Assembly: GCF_003600685.1 (NCBI RefSeq)
Contig: NZ_CP032084.1
Location: 806,001-870,000, forward strand
Length of the DNA: 64,000 nt
Source: Achromobacter sp. B7
GTDB taxonomy: Bacteria; Pseudomonadota; Gammaproteobacteria; Burkholderiales; Burkholderiaceae_B
Direction of reading: 5' to 3'
Part shown: positions 17,682 through 26,447 of the stretch, in pieces
Layout of the letters: the number at the start of each line of letters is the position of its first letter
Numbering within the stretch: position 1 is the stretch's first letter
Translations under genes and position numbers: made by a program
Notes under the pieces: generated by a model
Databases searched by the model: none
Told to the model about the DNA's origin: nothing
Seen by the model: only the letters and a program-made list of their open reading frames with translations

Positions 17682-18457
17682 GGCAACGAAATGGTCAGGT
17701 GCGCGGCGCGCGGACCCAGCTTGACGATGTCGTGGTACGGCGCCATCGCCGTCTGCATTTCCGAATTCAAAAAGTGGCCCATGCCCAGGAATGCCAACAG
17801 GCCCAGCAGCGCAAACACCGCCATGACCGACCACAGCGGCACGTCGCGCTTGAGCGTGTGGGCGATCTTGTCGGGCAGTTGCCAATGCGGCGCAAAACCG
17901 GTGCGCTTGCCGCGCAGCAGGGCAATCTCATCACCCAGGCGCGCGGTCAGGTAGCCCAGCTTTTCCTGGCCTTCGATCAGGTACTTGCCCTGGAAACCCA
18001 GCAGCAGGCACATGTAGTAGATCTCAAGCGATTGCAGGCGCGGCGCGCCTTGCGCACGCAGGTCTTCCAGCCGTGCAAAAAAGTTCTCGCCCGCCAGCTG
18101 CTCGCCGAACAGCGTCAGTTGCAGCGGCTGCAACATCCACGCGTCACGAATCGCGAAGCCGGAATTCAACACGGTTTCATCGACGGCGGCGCAAAAGGCG
18201 TACTTGGTGGCGTAGACGTCTTCGGCTGGAATATCCAGCTTCTTGGCGGCGCGTTCGTAGTCCGCCAGAAACTGCTGCACGCGCGCCGAGAAGGCCGCGG
18301 CGTCGGTCGGTTCCTGGCCGCTCTTGACCAGGAACAGCATCAGGAAGCCGTCGTACAGCAGGTCCAGCAATGACTTGGCGGGGCGGCTGGCATGGAAGTC
18401 GGCGGCGCGCTGAGGCAGCGTCGCGCCGGACATCAGGGAAGGGGCGTCGGCGGTCAT
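17678..18457 (-). CDS. tssL: T6SS membrane-complex protein TssL (DotU/IcmH-like)
   Basis: About 259 residues. TssL is an inner-membrane protein that joins TssJ and TssM in the envelope-spanning complex and contacts the baseplate through its cytoplasmic domain. The cytoplasmic helical DotU domain spans about residues 25-205 (LLDLLYDGFLMLFL; KYAFCAAVDETVLNS; YYMCLLLGFQGKY, all family hallmarks). One C-terminal membrane helix follows (about 213-232, LWSVMAVFALLGLLAFLGMG). The protein ends soon after it, so this is the short form without a C-terminal peptidoglycan-binding OmpA domain. ATG at 18457 follows AGGAAC. It is 13 bases after tssK, and its stop overlaps the start of the giant vgrG. Confidence 0.95.
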   Translation of the reverse strand: MTADAPSLMSGATLPQRAADFHASRPAKSLLDLLYDGFLMLFLVKSGQEPTDAAAFSARVQQFLADYERAAKKLDIPAEDVYATKYAFCAAVDETVLNSGFAIRDAWMLQPLQLTLFGEQLAGENFFARLEDLRAQGAPRLQSLEIYYMCLLLGFQGKYLIEGQEKLGYLTARLGDEIALLRGKRTGFAPHWQLPDKIAHTLKRDVPLWSVMAVFALLGLLAFLGMGHFLNSEMQTAMAPYHDIVKLGPRAAHLTISLP

Positions 18458-18470
18458 GGCAGGGTTCCTG

Positions 18471-19817
18471 TCAGCGGGTGACGGCGATCAAATCCAACTT
18501 CAGTTCGGGAATGCCCGCGGGGGCGTAGATGGCAATGCTGCGTGCTTGCAGCATGCGGTCATAGAGCGAGCCGCGCGTCTGTAGCGCGAAATACACCGCG
18601 CCAGGTTTCACGGGCACGGCGGGCGGCACCTGCGGCGTATAGGTCAGCGGCACGCCCGGCATGGCGGACAGCACCAGCTTGTCGACGTCTTCGGGGGCGC
18701 CCACCTTGAAGCGCATCGGCACGCTTTCCGACAGCTCGCGGGCCGGCATGGCGGCTTGCACCGACAGATACAGCGAGGTGGTCTCGTCCAGCTTTTCGGA
18801 ATCCAGGCGGCCCATGTGAAACGACGGGCGCAGCTCTTCCAGCACGATGGAAAAGTAGCGCGTCGAGATCACCGTTTCCAGCAGGTCGCGCAAGATTTCG
18901 TCCATGCGGGCAAACGCCGGGCCGGGCGCGTCGTGGCGATACACGGGCAGGTCGGCCAGCGTGTGCACCTTCGAGAACGTCATCAGCGCGCCCGCCAGCC
19001 GCAACAGTTCCTGGAACAGGCGTTCGGGATGCAGCTGCGGGTGGTGGAACAAGTGCGACAGCGTGGCGTAGGCTTCGTTGGCCGTGTGCAGCAGCCAGAA
19101 CGACGCAACATCGCCCGAGCGGAATTCAATGATGTTCTTGCTGGGCTCGCGATGAAAGCCGTACAGCGCATTGACCTTGGCTTGCAGCGCGTCCAGCAGC
19201 CGGCGCAGCTGTTCGTGCAGCGCGCCCGAAGCCGTCAGCGACAGGCTGGGGGCGATGAACGAATTGTCCAGCTCGTAGCCCGCGCTGGCCGTGCGGCGCA
19301 CGCGCGCCACCGGAATCGCCAGCAGTTCGTCGCGCGGTTCGAATTCGGAAATCAACCGCACGTCCTTGCGCAGGAATGTCAGCTCGGCCGTGGTGGCGCC
19401 GGTGTACAGATCGGGCGCGGGGGCATTGTCGTGCGTGTAGCGGGTATCGAAATTGCCGGCGCTCTGGCCGTCGCGATAATTGCCGCCAATCGCCTTGAGC
19501 GGATGGATGGCCAGGTAGAACACCGCTTCGCTCACACCGTCCAGCGCCGTCAGCGCGACGGGCGGGGGCAGCTCGTCGCCATGCGGCGCGTTGTAGAGCT
19601 CGCCGTCGGGAAACACGGCCGTCATTTCAATGGCGCGCAGCATGCCGTTGGCCAGTGCCGACGCATCGAAACGCGCGGATCGCAGCCCCCACGCATAAGG
19701 ATGCAGCGCGCGGGCCATCTCGGCCAAGCGGTCCTCGTGATACGCGTCCTGCCGCTGAAAATGTTGCGGCCGGAGGAACAGGCCCTCGCCCCACAGGACT
19801 TTGGCTGAATAACTCAA
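18471..19817 (-). CDS. tssK: T6SS baseplate protein TssK
   Basis: About 448 residues, normal for the family. TssK trimers link the baseplate wedges (TssEFG) to the membrane complex. The N-terminus (SAKVLWGEGLFLRPQHFQRQD) is the family signature, and the body (RLDALQAKVNALYGFHREPS; HTLADLPVYRHDAPGP) also fits. The start codon is TTG at 19817, supported by a strong AAGGAG seven bases upstream; there is no better ATG. It is the second gene of the leftward operon, 60 bases after tssJ. Confidence 0.96.
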   Translation of the reverse strand: MSYSAKVLWGEGLFLRPQHFQRQDAYHEDRLAEMARALHPYAWGLRSARFDASALANGMLRAIEMTAVFPDGELYNAPHGDELPPPVALTALDGVSEAVFYLAIHPLKAIGGNYRDGQSAGNFDTRYTHDNAPAPDLYTGATTAELTFLRKDVRLISEFEPRDELLAIPVARVRRTASAGYELDNSFIAPSLSLTASGALHEQLRRLLDALQAKVNALYGFHREPSKNIIEFRSGDVASFWLLHTANEAYATLSHLFHHPQLHPERLFQELLRLAGALMTFSKVHTLADLPVYRHDAPGPAFARMDEILRDLLETVISTRYFSIVLEELRPSFHMGRLDSEKLDETTSLYLSVQAAMPARELSESVPMRFKVGAPEDVDKLVLSAMPGVPLTYTPQVPPAVPVKPGAVYFALQTRGSLYDRMLQARSIAIYAPAGIPELKLDLIAVTR

Positions 19818-19877
19818 GTTGGCGCTCCTTGTCTTTCTATCTCTATATATAGAAGGCGGGCAATCGCGCAGTGCGCG

Positions 19878-20495
19878 TCAACCAGGACACTGCACGCCGG
19901 ACAGGCGCGCGGGGTCGTAGCTGGGTATGCCTGCCGGCAACGTGGGTTTGCCCGTGGCCACCGTCAGCGCGCAAGCGTGCGCGCCCAGGACGATGCCACT
20001 GTCTTTCACGTCGTCGACTTTGAATACGTACTTCCAACGCATCGGCGCCGGCGCATAGAACAGGCCGGCGACCGCGATGTACTCCGCTTGCTTGGGGACT
20101 TTTTCAACGCTCTCAACGCGCTGTCCTGGCGTGAGCGTGAGCTCGCGTGAACCCAGCACGGTTTCCCCCAGCGTGGCTTTCTCTTGCGCAGTGTCTATCA
20201 ATTGCGTGAGTGGCGCACGTTGGAATTGCTCAGGATTCTTCAGGTAGTATATTTTTGTAACGACGGCCATCGCTTGCCCCGCGCCGGCGTTCAAATTTTC
20301 TCCCGCATGAATCGCTAATTTCACTTCCACCGGCGCGTTTTCCTGCTTTTTCAGGCCCGCCATCTCCATCGCATTCCCGGTCAAACCAGCCACCGCTCCG
20401 ATGGCCGAAACCGCTGCACATCCAGTGATGGCGGTGCTTGCCAGCGTGCAAGCCGCCGCTGCGAACAAACGTGATAAATGGATATGTTTGGACAT
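19878..20495 (-). CDS. tssJ: T6SS outer-membrane lipoprotein TssJ
   Basis: About 205 residues. TssJ is the outer-membrane lipoprotein that caps the TssJLM complex by binding the periplasmic tip of TssM. A lipoprotein signal ends in ITGC (Cys26). The mature part has the family beta-sandwich pattern (PVEVKLAIHAGENLNAGAG; VVTKIYYLKNPEQFQ; LGSRELTLTPGQ; EYIAVAGLFYAP). It is the first gene of the leftward operon tssJ-tssK-tssL-vgrG and is divergent from the sheath operon at 20653. tssM, its direct partner, is not in the window. Confidence 0.93.
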   Translation of the reverse strand: MSKHIHLSRLFAAAACTLASTAITGCAAVSAIGAVAGLTGNAMEMAGLKKQENAPVEVKLAIHAGENLNAGAGQAMAVVTKIYYLKNPEQFQRAPLTQLIDTAQEKATLGETVLGSRELTLTPGQRVESVEKVPKQAEYIAVAGLFYAPAPMRWKYVFKVDDVKDSGIVLGAHACALTVATGKPTLPAGIPSYDPARLSGVQCPG

Positions 20496-20535
20496 GGCCC
20501 TTTATACCGGAAGTGTGTGAAGCAATACAGATCGC

Positions 20536-20549
20536 GGCACGTTGCGTGC
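20536..20549 (+). promoter_or_regulatory. Sigma-54-like -24/-12 promoter element
   Basis: CGGCACGTTGCGTGCA (20535-20550) places GG and GC exactly 10 bases apart, with GGCACG matching the -24 box and GTGCA one mismatch from TTGCA at -12. It points toward the sheath operon and would start transcription near 20561, giving a leader of about 90 bases. T6SS operons are often sigma-54 dependent in other bacteria. No enhancer-binding protein gene is visible in the window. Candidate only. Confidence 0.45.
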
Positions 20550-20652
20550 AGTTTCGACGCAAGTAACATGAAGTCACGCGCTGTAGCGCCGCACTAACAA
20601 AAGGTTGTTGAAATACGGCCCCTAGTTACAACCCCTGCTAGGTGCTTAAAAC

Positions 20653-21375
20653 ATGCCCTTTTCCCGCCTCGTCGTAGTCGCCGGCGTCGTCGCTTTGATG
20701 GCCGGTTGTGCGTCGGTAAAACCGCAGTCGGAAGCGGAATACAAACAGTCCATGGCCGCCGCTGAAAAGACGCTGGCGCAGAAGGGCGCGGAGCAGGCCG
20801 TCGCGCAATTCGAAGAGATCGCCCAACGCAATCCGTCGCAGGGCGCACCGTGGTCCTACATCGCGAAAATTCGTTTCGACGAACAGAAATATGGCCAGGC
20901 CATCGTGGCCGCCGATGAAACGTTAAGCCGCGATCCGGACGACTTCGTGGCCAAGACGGTGCGCGCCGTGGGCGGGCTGCGCGTGGCGATGCAATCACTG
21001 GCCGACCTGCGTGCCGACGCGTTGCTGGCCGGCAATGCCCGCGCCGACGCCGTGGCGCTGGCCGCCTCGATGCGCGAAACGTTGGGCCAGGACGTGTTGT
21101 TCCCGGAAGGCCGCCGCCCGCCGCCGCGCCCGCGTCAGCCGCGCAAGGTGGAACCGACCGCGCCCGCTGCCGGTATGCCCGCCGCCGGTACGCCCGCAGC
21201 CGGTATGCCCGCCGCCGGTACGCCCGCTTCGCAAGCCGCATCGTCTGGCGCCGCGCCCGCTGCACAACCCGCCGCGCAACCCAGTCGCCAGCCCGCTACG
21301 CAAACTCCTTCTACTTCGCCCGCCCAGCAGCCCAACCGCGCGCCGAATCCGTTCGGCGACCTGCTTACCAAGTAA
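20653..21375 (+). CDS. TPR-type lipoprotein leading the T6SS sheath operon (TagM-like)
   Basis: About 240 residues. A lipoprotein signal ends in LMAGC (Cys19), so the protein is membrane-anchored. Residues about 25-110 are helical and look like TPR repeats (AEKTLAQKGAEQAVAQFEEIAQRNPSQG... FDEQKYGQAIVAADETLSRDPDD). The C-terminus is a Pro/Ala-rich tail that contains five 5-residue repeats of the form GMPAA/GTPAA. Lipoproteins of this kind, sometimes called TagM, sit at this place in related betaproteobacterial T6SS clusters; their exact role is not settled. ATG at 20653 follows AGGTG. It is the first gene of the rightward operon, 72 bases before tssB. Confidence 0.82.
   Translation: MPFSRLVVVAGVVALMAGCASVKPQSEAEYKQSMAAAEKTLAQKGAEQAVAQFEEIAQRNPSQGAPWSYIAKIRFDEQKYGQAIVAADETLSRDPDDFVAKTVRAVGGLRVAMQSLADLRADALLAGNARADAVALAASMRETLGQDVLFPEGRRPPPRPRQPRKVEPTAPAAGMPAAGTPAAGMPAAGTPASQAASSGAAPAAQPAAQPSRQPATQTPSTSPAQQPNRAPNPFGDLLTK
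21157..21231 (+). repeat. Five 15-bp repeats in the TagM-like gene
   Basis: Five 15-bp units encode xxPAA pentapeptides (TAPAA, GMPAA, GTPAA, GMPAA, then a partly diverged last unit). Two successive 30-bp blocks within it are almost identical, suggesting recent duplication. All are in frame. Confidence 0.85.
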
Positions 21376-21447
21376 CCGCCTCATCGTGCGCCGCGCCATG
21401 CGGCTTACGGCTGACCGATAGACACGATCCTTTGCACGGAGCCTTCC

Positions 21448-21963
21448 ATGGCCAAGAAAGAAAGCGTTCAGAAACGACTGCAGAAAGTCCGTCCGCCGCG
21501 CGTTCAGCTCACGTATGACGTTGAGAAGGGCGACGCCATCGAACAGAAGGAACTTCCGTTCGTGGTCGGTGTGGTGGGGGATTTCAGCGCGCAGTCCGAA
21601 GCCGAACTGCCGCGTTTGAAAGACCGCAAATTCGTCAACATCGACGTCGACAATTTCGACGACGTGATGCGCGGCCTGGAACCGCGCGCCGCCTACCGCG
21701 TCAAGAACAGCCTGACCGAAGAAGGCGGCACGTTCGGCGTGGACCTGAAGTTCCGCTCCATCGAGGACTTCCGCCCGGAAGCCGTCGTGCAACAGGTGGA
21801 CCCGCTGCGCGAACTGCTGGATATCCGCACCAAGCTGGCCGACCTGCGCAACAAGCTTGCCGGCAACGACAAGCTGGAAGACCTGCTGGGCGAAGTGCTG
21901 ACCAGCACCGAAAAACTGCAACAGCTGACCAGCGAGACCGACAAGGGAGGCCGCAATGAGTAA
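21448..21963 (+). CDS. tssB: T6SS contractile sheath small subunit TssB
   Basis: About 171 residues, the usual size. TssB and TssC together form the contractile sheath around the Hcp tube. The N-terminal ESVQKRLQKVRPPRVQLTYD, the LPFVVGVVGDFS strand and FVNIDVDNFDDVM are family hallmarks. The C-terminal helix region ends NKLAGNDKLEDLLGEVL. ATG at 21448 follows GGAG. It overlaps tssC by 8 bases, which fits the need for equal amounts of the two subunits. Confidence 0.97.
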   Translation: MAKKESVQKRLQKVRPPRVQLTYDVEKGDAIEQKELPFVVGVVGDFSAQSEAELPRLKDRKFVNIDVDNFDDVMRGLEPRAAYRVKNSLTEEGGTFGVDLKFRSIEDFRPEAVVQQVDPLRELLDIRTKLADLRNKLAGNDKLEDLLGEVLTSTEKLQQLTSETDKGGRNE

Positions 21964-23455
21964 TTCCGCCGCCGCGCAGAACAGCGCCACCGCCGCCGCA
22001 TCGGCCGACAGCCAGAGCGGCCTGCTGGACCAGATCGTCGAGCAAAGCCGCGTGGCCAAGTCCACCGCCGAACACGACCGCGCCAAGGACATCATCGGCG
22101 AACTGGTGCGCGAAGTGATGAAGGGCACCGTGGTCGTCTCCGACAACCTGTCGGCCATGCTGGACGCACGCGTCGCCGAGCTTGACCGCCTGATCTCGGC
22201 GCAGCTTAGCGAAGTGATGCACGCCCCGGAATTCCAGAAGCTGGAAAGCACCTGGCGCGGCCTGCACTACCTGTGCCAAGAGACCGACACCAGCCCGATG
22301 CTGAAGATCAAGGTCTTGAACACCACCAAGCGTGACCTGGTTCGCGACTTCCAGACTGCGATCGACTTCGATCAGAGCCTGATGTTCAAGAAGGTCTACG
22401 AAGAAGAATTCGGCACCTTCGGCGGCGCGCCGTTTGGCGCCTTGCTGGGCAACTTCGAAATCACGCGCCAGCCCGAGGACATGTACTTCATCGAGCAGAT
22501 GTCGCACGTGGCCGCCGCTTCGCACGCACCGTTCATCGCGTCGGCCTCGCCCGAGCTGCTGGGCCTGGACAGCTTTGCCGACCTGGGTCGCCCGCGCGAC
22601 CTGGCCAAGGTGTTCGACACGGTGGAATACACCAAGTGGCGCAGCTTCCGCGATTCGGAAGATTCGCGTTACGTCGGCCTGACCATGCCGCGCTTTCTGG
22701 GCCGTTTGCCGTACGACCCCGTGGAAGGCACCACCGTCGAAGGCTTCAACTTTGTTGAAGACGTGGACGGCACCGACCATTCCAAGTACCTGTGGTGCAA
22801 CGCCGCCTGGGCGTTCGGTGCGCGCCTGACGGCCGCGTTCGCGGACTTTGGCTGGTGCGCCGCCATCCGTGGTGTTGAGGGCGGTGGCCTGGTCGAGAAC
22901 CTGCCGACGCACACCTTCAAGACGGACGACGGCGAAATCGCGCTGAAGTGCCCGACGGAAATCGCCATTACCGACCGCCGCGAAAAAGAACTGAGCGACC
23001 AGGGCCTGATCCCGCTGGTGCATTGCAAGAACTCGGACTACGCCGCCTTCTTCGGCGCGCAGTCGGTGCAGAAGGCAAAGAAATACAACACGGACAGCGC
23101 CAACGCCAACGCGGTGTTGTCGGCGCAGCTGCAATACATCTTCTCGGTATCGCGCGTGGCGCATTACCTGAAGGCGATGATGCGCGACAAGATCGGCAGC
23201 TTTGCGTCGGCGCAGTCCGTAGAGAGTTTCCTGAATCGTTGGGTGTCGCAGTACGTGCTGCTGGACGACAACGCGACGCAGGAACAAAAAGCGCAGTTCC
23301 CGCTGCGCGAAGCCTCGGTGCAGGTGGCCGAGGTTCCTGGACGTCCTGGCGTCTTCCGGGCCGTGGCGTTTTTGCGGCCGCATTTCCAGCTTGACGAACT
23401 CTCGATCTCGTTGCGCCTGGTTGCCGAATTGCCGGCGCAGGCTCAGAAATCCTGA
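21956..23455 (+). CDS. tssC: T6SS contractile sheath large subunit TssC
   Basis: About 499 residues, the usual size. TssC forms the outer body of the sheath and bears the surface ClpV needs for disassembly together with TssB. Family motifs are clear: FQKLESTWRGLHYL (about residues 90-103), LKIKVLNTTKRDL, FGALLGNFEI, and the C-terminal VQVAEVPGRPGVFRAVAFLRPHFQLDEL. ATG at 21956 overlaps the tssB stop and follows GGGAGG. hcp starts 45 bases after its stop. Confidence 0.98.
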   Translation: MSNSAAAQNSATAAASADSQSGLLDQIVEQSRVAKSTAEHDRAKDIIGELVREVMKGTVVVSDNLSAMLDARVAELDRLISAQLSEVMHAPEFQKLESTWRGLHYLCQETDTSPMLKIKVLNTTKRDLVRDFQTAIDFDQSLMFKKVYEEEFGTFGGAPFGALLGNFEITRQPEDMYFIEQMSHVAAASHAPFIASASPELLGLDSFADLGRPRDLAKVFDTVEYTKWRSFRDSEDSRYVGLTMPRFLGRLPYDPVEGTTVEGFNFVEDVDGTDHSKYLWCNAAWAFGARLTAAFADFGWCAAIRGVEGGGLVENLPTHTFKTDDGEIALKCPTEIAITDRREKELSDQGLIPLVHCKNSDYAAFFGAQSVQKAKKYNTDSANANAVLSAQLQYIFSVSRVAHYLKAMMRDKIGSFASAQSVESFLNRWVSQYVLLDDNATQEQKAQFPLREASVQVAEVPGRPGVFRAVAFLRPHFQLDELSISLRLVAELPAQAQKS

Positions 23456-23500
23456 TCGTCGTTGCACTGACAACTCATCCATTCAAAGAGGTTTACAACA

Positions 23501-24004
23501 ATGAAGGACATCTACGTCAAGTTCGGCAATCCGGCGCTCAAGGGCGAATCGCAAGACAAGGACCACCCGGATTGGATCGAAGTCAGCTCGTGGCGTCACG
23601 AGATCATTCAGCCGCGTTCCGCTACCGCCTCGACCTCGGGTGGCCATACCGCCGAACGTACCGAACATGGCGAAATGGTCTTTACCAAGGACCTGGACGT
23701 GGTCAGCCCGCTGCTGTATCAGCACGCCTCGGGCGGCACGACCTTTGACGAAGTCACCATCGACTTCCTGCGTGCCGACGGCGAAGGCAACCGCGTCAAG
23801 TACCTGGAAATCAAGCTCAAGTACGTGATCATCGCGCGCGTTGCGCCCGAGGTGGTTGCCGAAGGCCTGCCGCACGAATCGTTCTCGCTGAAGTACGCCG
23901 CCGTGCAGTGGAAGTACACGCAGCAGAAGGTGGGCGGCAACCAGGGCGGTAACGCCCAGGGCGCCTGGAGCCTGACCAAGAACGACAAGACCTACTCGGT
24001 CTGA
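23501..24004 (+). CDS. hcp: T6SS tube protein Hcp (TssD)
   Basis: About 167 residues, the usual size. Hcp hexamers stack to form the secreted inner tube. The family start DIYVKFGNPALKGES, the ISPLLYQHASGG-like segment VVSPLLYQHASGGTTFDEV, and the C-terminal beta strands with AVQWKYTQQKVGGNQGG match. ATG at 23501 is preceded by AAAGAGG. A strong terminator-like hairpin follows 17 bases after its stop, consistent with Hcp being made in excess over the baseplate genes downstream. Confidence 0.97.
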   Translation: MKDIYVKFGNPALKGESQDKDHPDWIEVSSWRHEIIQPRSATASTSGGHTAERTEHGEMVFTKDLDVVSPLLYQHASGGTTFDEVTIDFLRADGEGNRVKYLEIKLKYVIIARVAPEVVAEGLPHESFSLKYAAVQWKYTQQKVGGNQGGNAQGAWSLTKNDKTYSV

Positions 24005-24020
24005 TCGCAGCCGGGCACGC

Positions 24021-24058
24021 AAAAGACCGCGGCCCGAGCCGGGTCGCCGTCTTTTTTT
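24021..24058 (+). terminator. Intrinsic terminator/attenuator after hcp
   Basis: AAAAGACCGCGGCCCG and its near-complement CGGGTCGCCGTCTTTT form a stem of about 16 bp with two mismatches, directly followed by seven T residues in total. It sits inside an otherwise compact operon, so partial read-through would set the ratio of Hcp to TssEFGH. Confidence 0.75.
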
Positions 24059-24070
24059 ATGTGAGGCCCC

Positions 24071-24556
24071 ATGAAAGGTTTCGAGCCGAGCCTGTTCGAC
24101 AAGCTGTTCGAAGGCGAGGGGCAATCGCCCTACGCGCTGCGGCGCCTGTCGATCGAGGAAATGAAGGAAACGGTGGCGCGCGACATCGAGGCGCTGCTGA
24201 ACACCCGCATGGTGTTCACCGAGGAAGACCTGCGGCGTTATCCGAATTGCCAGCGTTCGTTGCTGACCTACGGGCTGTCGGATTTTTCCGGGCTGAGCCT
24301 GGCCAGCCACTACGACCGCGAGTTCATCTGCCGTTCGCTGGAGCAGGCGATTGCGCGGCACGAGCCTAGGCTGACTCACGTTCGGGTGATGTTGCAGGTG
24401 GATAGCCGCGCGACGTCGGTGCTGTATTTTGCGATTACGGCCATGTTGGACGTGGGCCCGGCCCACGAGCCCGTGACGTTTGACGCCACCTTGCAGCCGT
24501 CGACGTTGCAGTACTCCGTGACCCGTGGTTGGGCCAAGACGCCTGCCACGGTCTGA
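24071..24556 (+). CDS. tssE: T6SS baseplate protein TssE (gp25-like)
   Basis: About 161 residues. TssE is the gp25-like wedge protein that starts sheath polymerisation. The N-terminus (PSLFDKLF, then YALRRLSIEEMKETVARDIEALLNTR) and the core (LTYGLSDFSGLSLASHYDRE, IARHEPRLTHVRV) match the family. ATG at 24071 follows GTGAGG. It lies just past the hcp terminator, so its expression depends on read-through or on an unseen promoter. Confidence 0.95.
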   Translation: MKGFEPSLFDKLFEGEGQSPYALRRLSIEEMKETVARDIEALLNTRMVFTEEDLRRYPNCQRSLLTYGLSDFSGLSLASHYDREFICRSLEQAIARHEPRLTHVRVMLQVDSRATSVLYFAITAMLDVGPAHEPVTFDATLQPSTLQYSVTRGWAKTPATV

Positions 24557-24608
24557 AGAATGAATCTGTAGTGCAGGTGCGGCTTGCGCGCTGGAAAGGA
24601 AGACAACA

Positions 24609-26447
24609 ATGGAAGAATTGCTGCCTTATTACGAGCGCGAACTTGGGTTTTTGCGGACGTCGTCGCGCGACTTCGCGCAGCAGTATCCGAAGATCGCCGC
24701 GCGGCTGGGCTTGTCGGGCGAAACCTGCGAAGACCCGCACGTAGAACGCATGATCGAATCGTTCGCCTTGTTGAGCGCCCGCATCAACAAGAAGCTGGAC
24801 GACGACTACCCCGAATTCACCGAAGCGCTGTTCGAGGTGATGTACCCGCATTATCTGCGGCCGTTTCCCTCGTGCAGCGTGGCGCAGTTTGACTTGGGCG
24901 GGGCCGGCGCGCAGTTGTCCGCCGCCGTGCGCGTGGCGCGCGGCATGGAACTGAAATCGCATCCGGTGCGCGGCGTATCGTGCCGCTTTCGCACCGCGTA
25001 CGACGTAACGCTGGCGCCCATTGAAGTGCAGCGCGCGGGCTATTTTTCCAGCGCCAACGCGCCGGCCACGGCCAAGCTGCCGGCGGGCGTGACGGGGCGC
25101 TTTGCCGTCACGCTGGGATGCCAAGGCGAAAACCAGCATTTCGGCATGCCGGGGCTGGACAAGCTGCGCGTGTATCTGCACGGCGAACCGTCCTTCGTGG
25201 CGGCGCTGCGCGACGCGCTGTTCCTGCGCACGGCGGCGGCTTATGTCGAGCTGCAACCCGGGCGCTGGGACCGTCTGCCCACGATTCCGCTGGCCCAGGT
25301 GGGGCTGGCCGAAGAGGACGCGCTGATCGACTTTCCGGCCAGTTCGCATCCGGCCTATCGTCTGCTGGCCGAGTATTTTGTTTTCTCGGAAAAATTCAAC
25401 TTTGTCGATATCGACCTGGCGGCACTGCGCCCCTACCTGGGCACCGTGCGCCAGTTCACGCTGCATCTGCCGGTGGCGGGCGTGCGCGCCGATTCCAATA
25501 CCGCGCGCCTGCTGGAATCGATTACGGCGGACAACCTGCGGCTGGGTTGCACGCCCGTAGTGAACCTGTTCACGCAGCGGGCCGACCCGATCCGCGTGAC
25601 GCACGCATCGGCCTCGTACCCGGTGGTGGCCGACGCCCGCCGCGCCTACGGCTACGAGGTCTATTCGATTGACCGGGTGCGCCAGGTGCGGCAGAACGCG
25701 CAGGGCGATGCCGTGGTGGATTTCAGGCCCTTCTATTCGCTGCACCATGGCGAATCGCCCGAGACGGCGGGGCATTACTGGACGATGCGCCGCGATGCCG
25801 CGATGGCGCAACGCAGCCCCGGCTACGAAACCGAAATATCGATCGTGGATATCGATTTCGACCCGTCCATTCCGCAAACCGAAACGCTGAGCCTGGACCT
25901 GACCTGCACCAATCGCGACCTGCCTGCGCAGATTGCGGTGGGGCAGTCGGGCGGTGACCTGTTCATGGAAGGCGGCACGGTGGCGCGCGCGATTCGCATG
26001 CTGCGCCGCCCCACCAACAGCCATCGCTTCCAGCAAGGGCGCGCGGCGCATTGGCGCTTGATTTCGCATCTGGCGCTGAACCATTTGTCGCTGGTGCAAA
26101 GCGGCTTGCCCGCGCTGAAGGAAACGTTGCGCCTGTACGACCTGTCCGGCTCGGCGGTGGCCGCGCGTCAGATCGAAGGGCTGGTCGGGCTGGACTACAA
26201 ACCCGCCACGCACTGGATGCCGGGCGAGCCGTTCGCCACCTTCGTGCGCGGCATTGAAATCCGCCTGACCGTCAACGAAGACCACTTCGTGGGCACCAGC
26301 CTGCACACCTTCGTGGCCGTCATCAACCGATTCTTCGGCCTGTACGTGCACGCCAACAGCTTCGTGCAGTTGGTGGTGCTGTCGCGCCGTGGCGCAGAGG
26401 AACTTCTACGATGCCCCCCATGCAACGGCGACGCCATACTAGCGTGA
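24609..26447 (+). CDS. tssF: T6SS baseplate protein TssF
   Basis: About 612 residues, the usual size. TssF forms the baseplate wedge with TssG and TssE. The start MEELLPYYERELGFLR and PKIAARLGLSGETCEDPHVERMI are the family signature. A middle segment with VFSEKFNFVDID and a C-terminal RGIEIRLTVNEDHFVG also fit. ATG at 24609 has GGAAGGAAGA upstream. It overlaps tssG by 37 bases. Confidence 0.97.
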   Translation: MEELLPYYERELGFLRTSSRDFAQQYPKIAARLGLSGETCEDPHVERMIESFALLSARINKKLDDDYPEFTEALFEVMYPHYLRPFPSCSVAQFDLGGAGAQLSAAVRVARGMELKSHPVRGVSCRFRTAYDVTLAPIEVQRAGYFSSANAPATAKLPAGVTGRFAVTLGCQGENQHFGMPGLDKLRVYLHGEPSFVAALRDALFLRTAAAYVELQPGRWDRLPTIPLAQVGLAEEDALIDFPASSHPAYRLLAEYFVFSEKFNFVDIDLAALRPYLGTVRQFTLHLPVAGVRADSNTARLLESITADNLRLGCTPVVNLFTQRADPIRVTHASASYPVVADARRAYGYEVYSIDRVRQVRQNAQGDAVVDFRPFYSLHHGESPETAGHYWTMRRDAAMAQRSPGYETEISIVDIDFDPSIPQTETLSLDLTCTNRDLPAQIAVGQSGGDLFMEGGTVARAIRMLRRPTNSHRFQQGRAAHWRLISHLALNHLSLVQSGLPALKETLRLYDLSGSAVAARQIEGLVGLDYKPATHWMPGEPFATFVRGIEIRLTVNEDHFVGTSLHTFVAVINRFFGLYVHANSFVQLVVLSRRGAEELLRCPPCNGDAILA

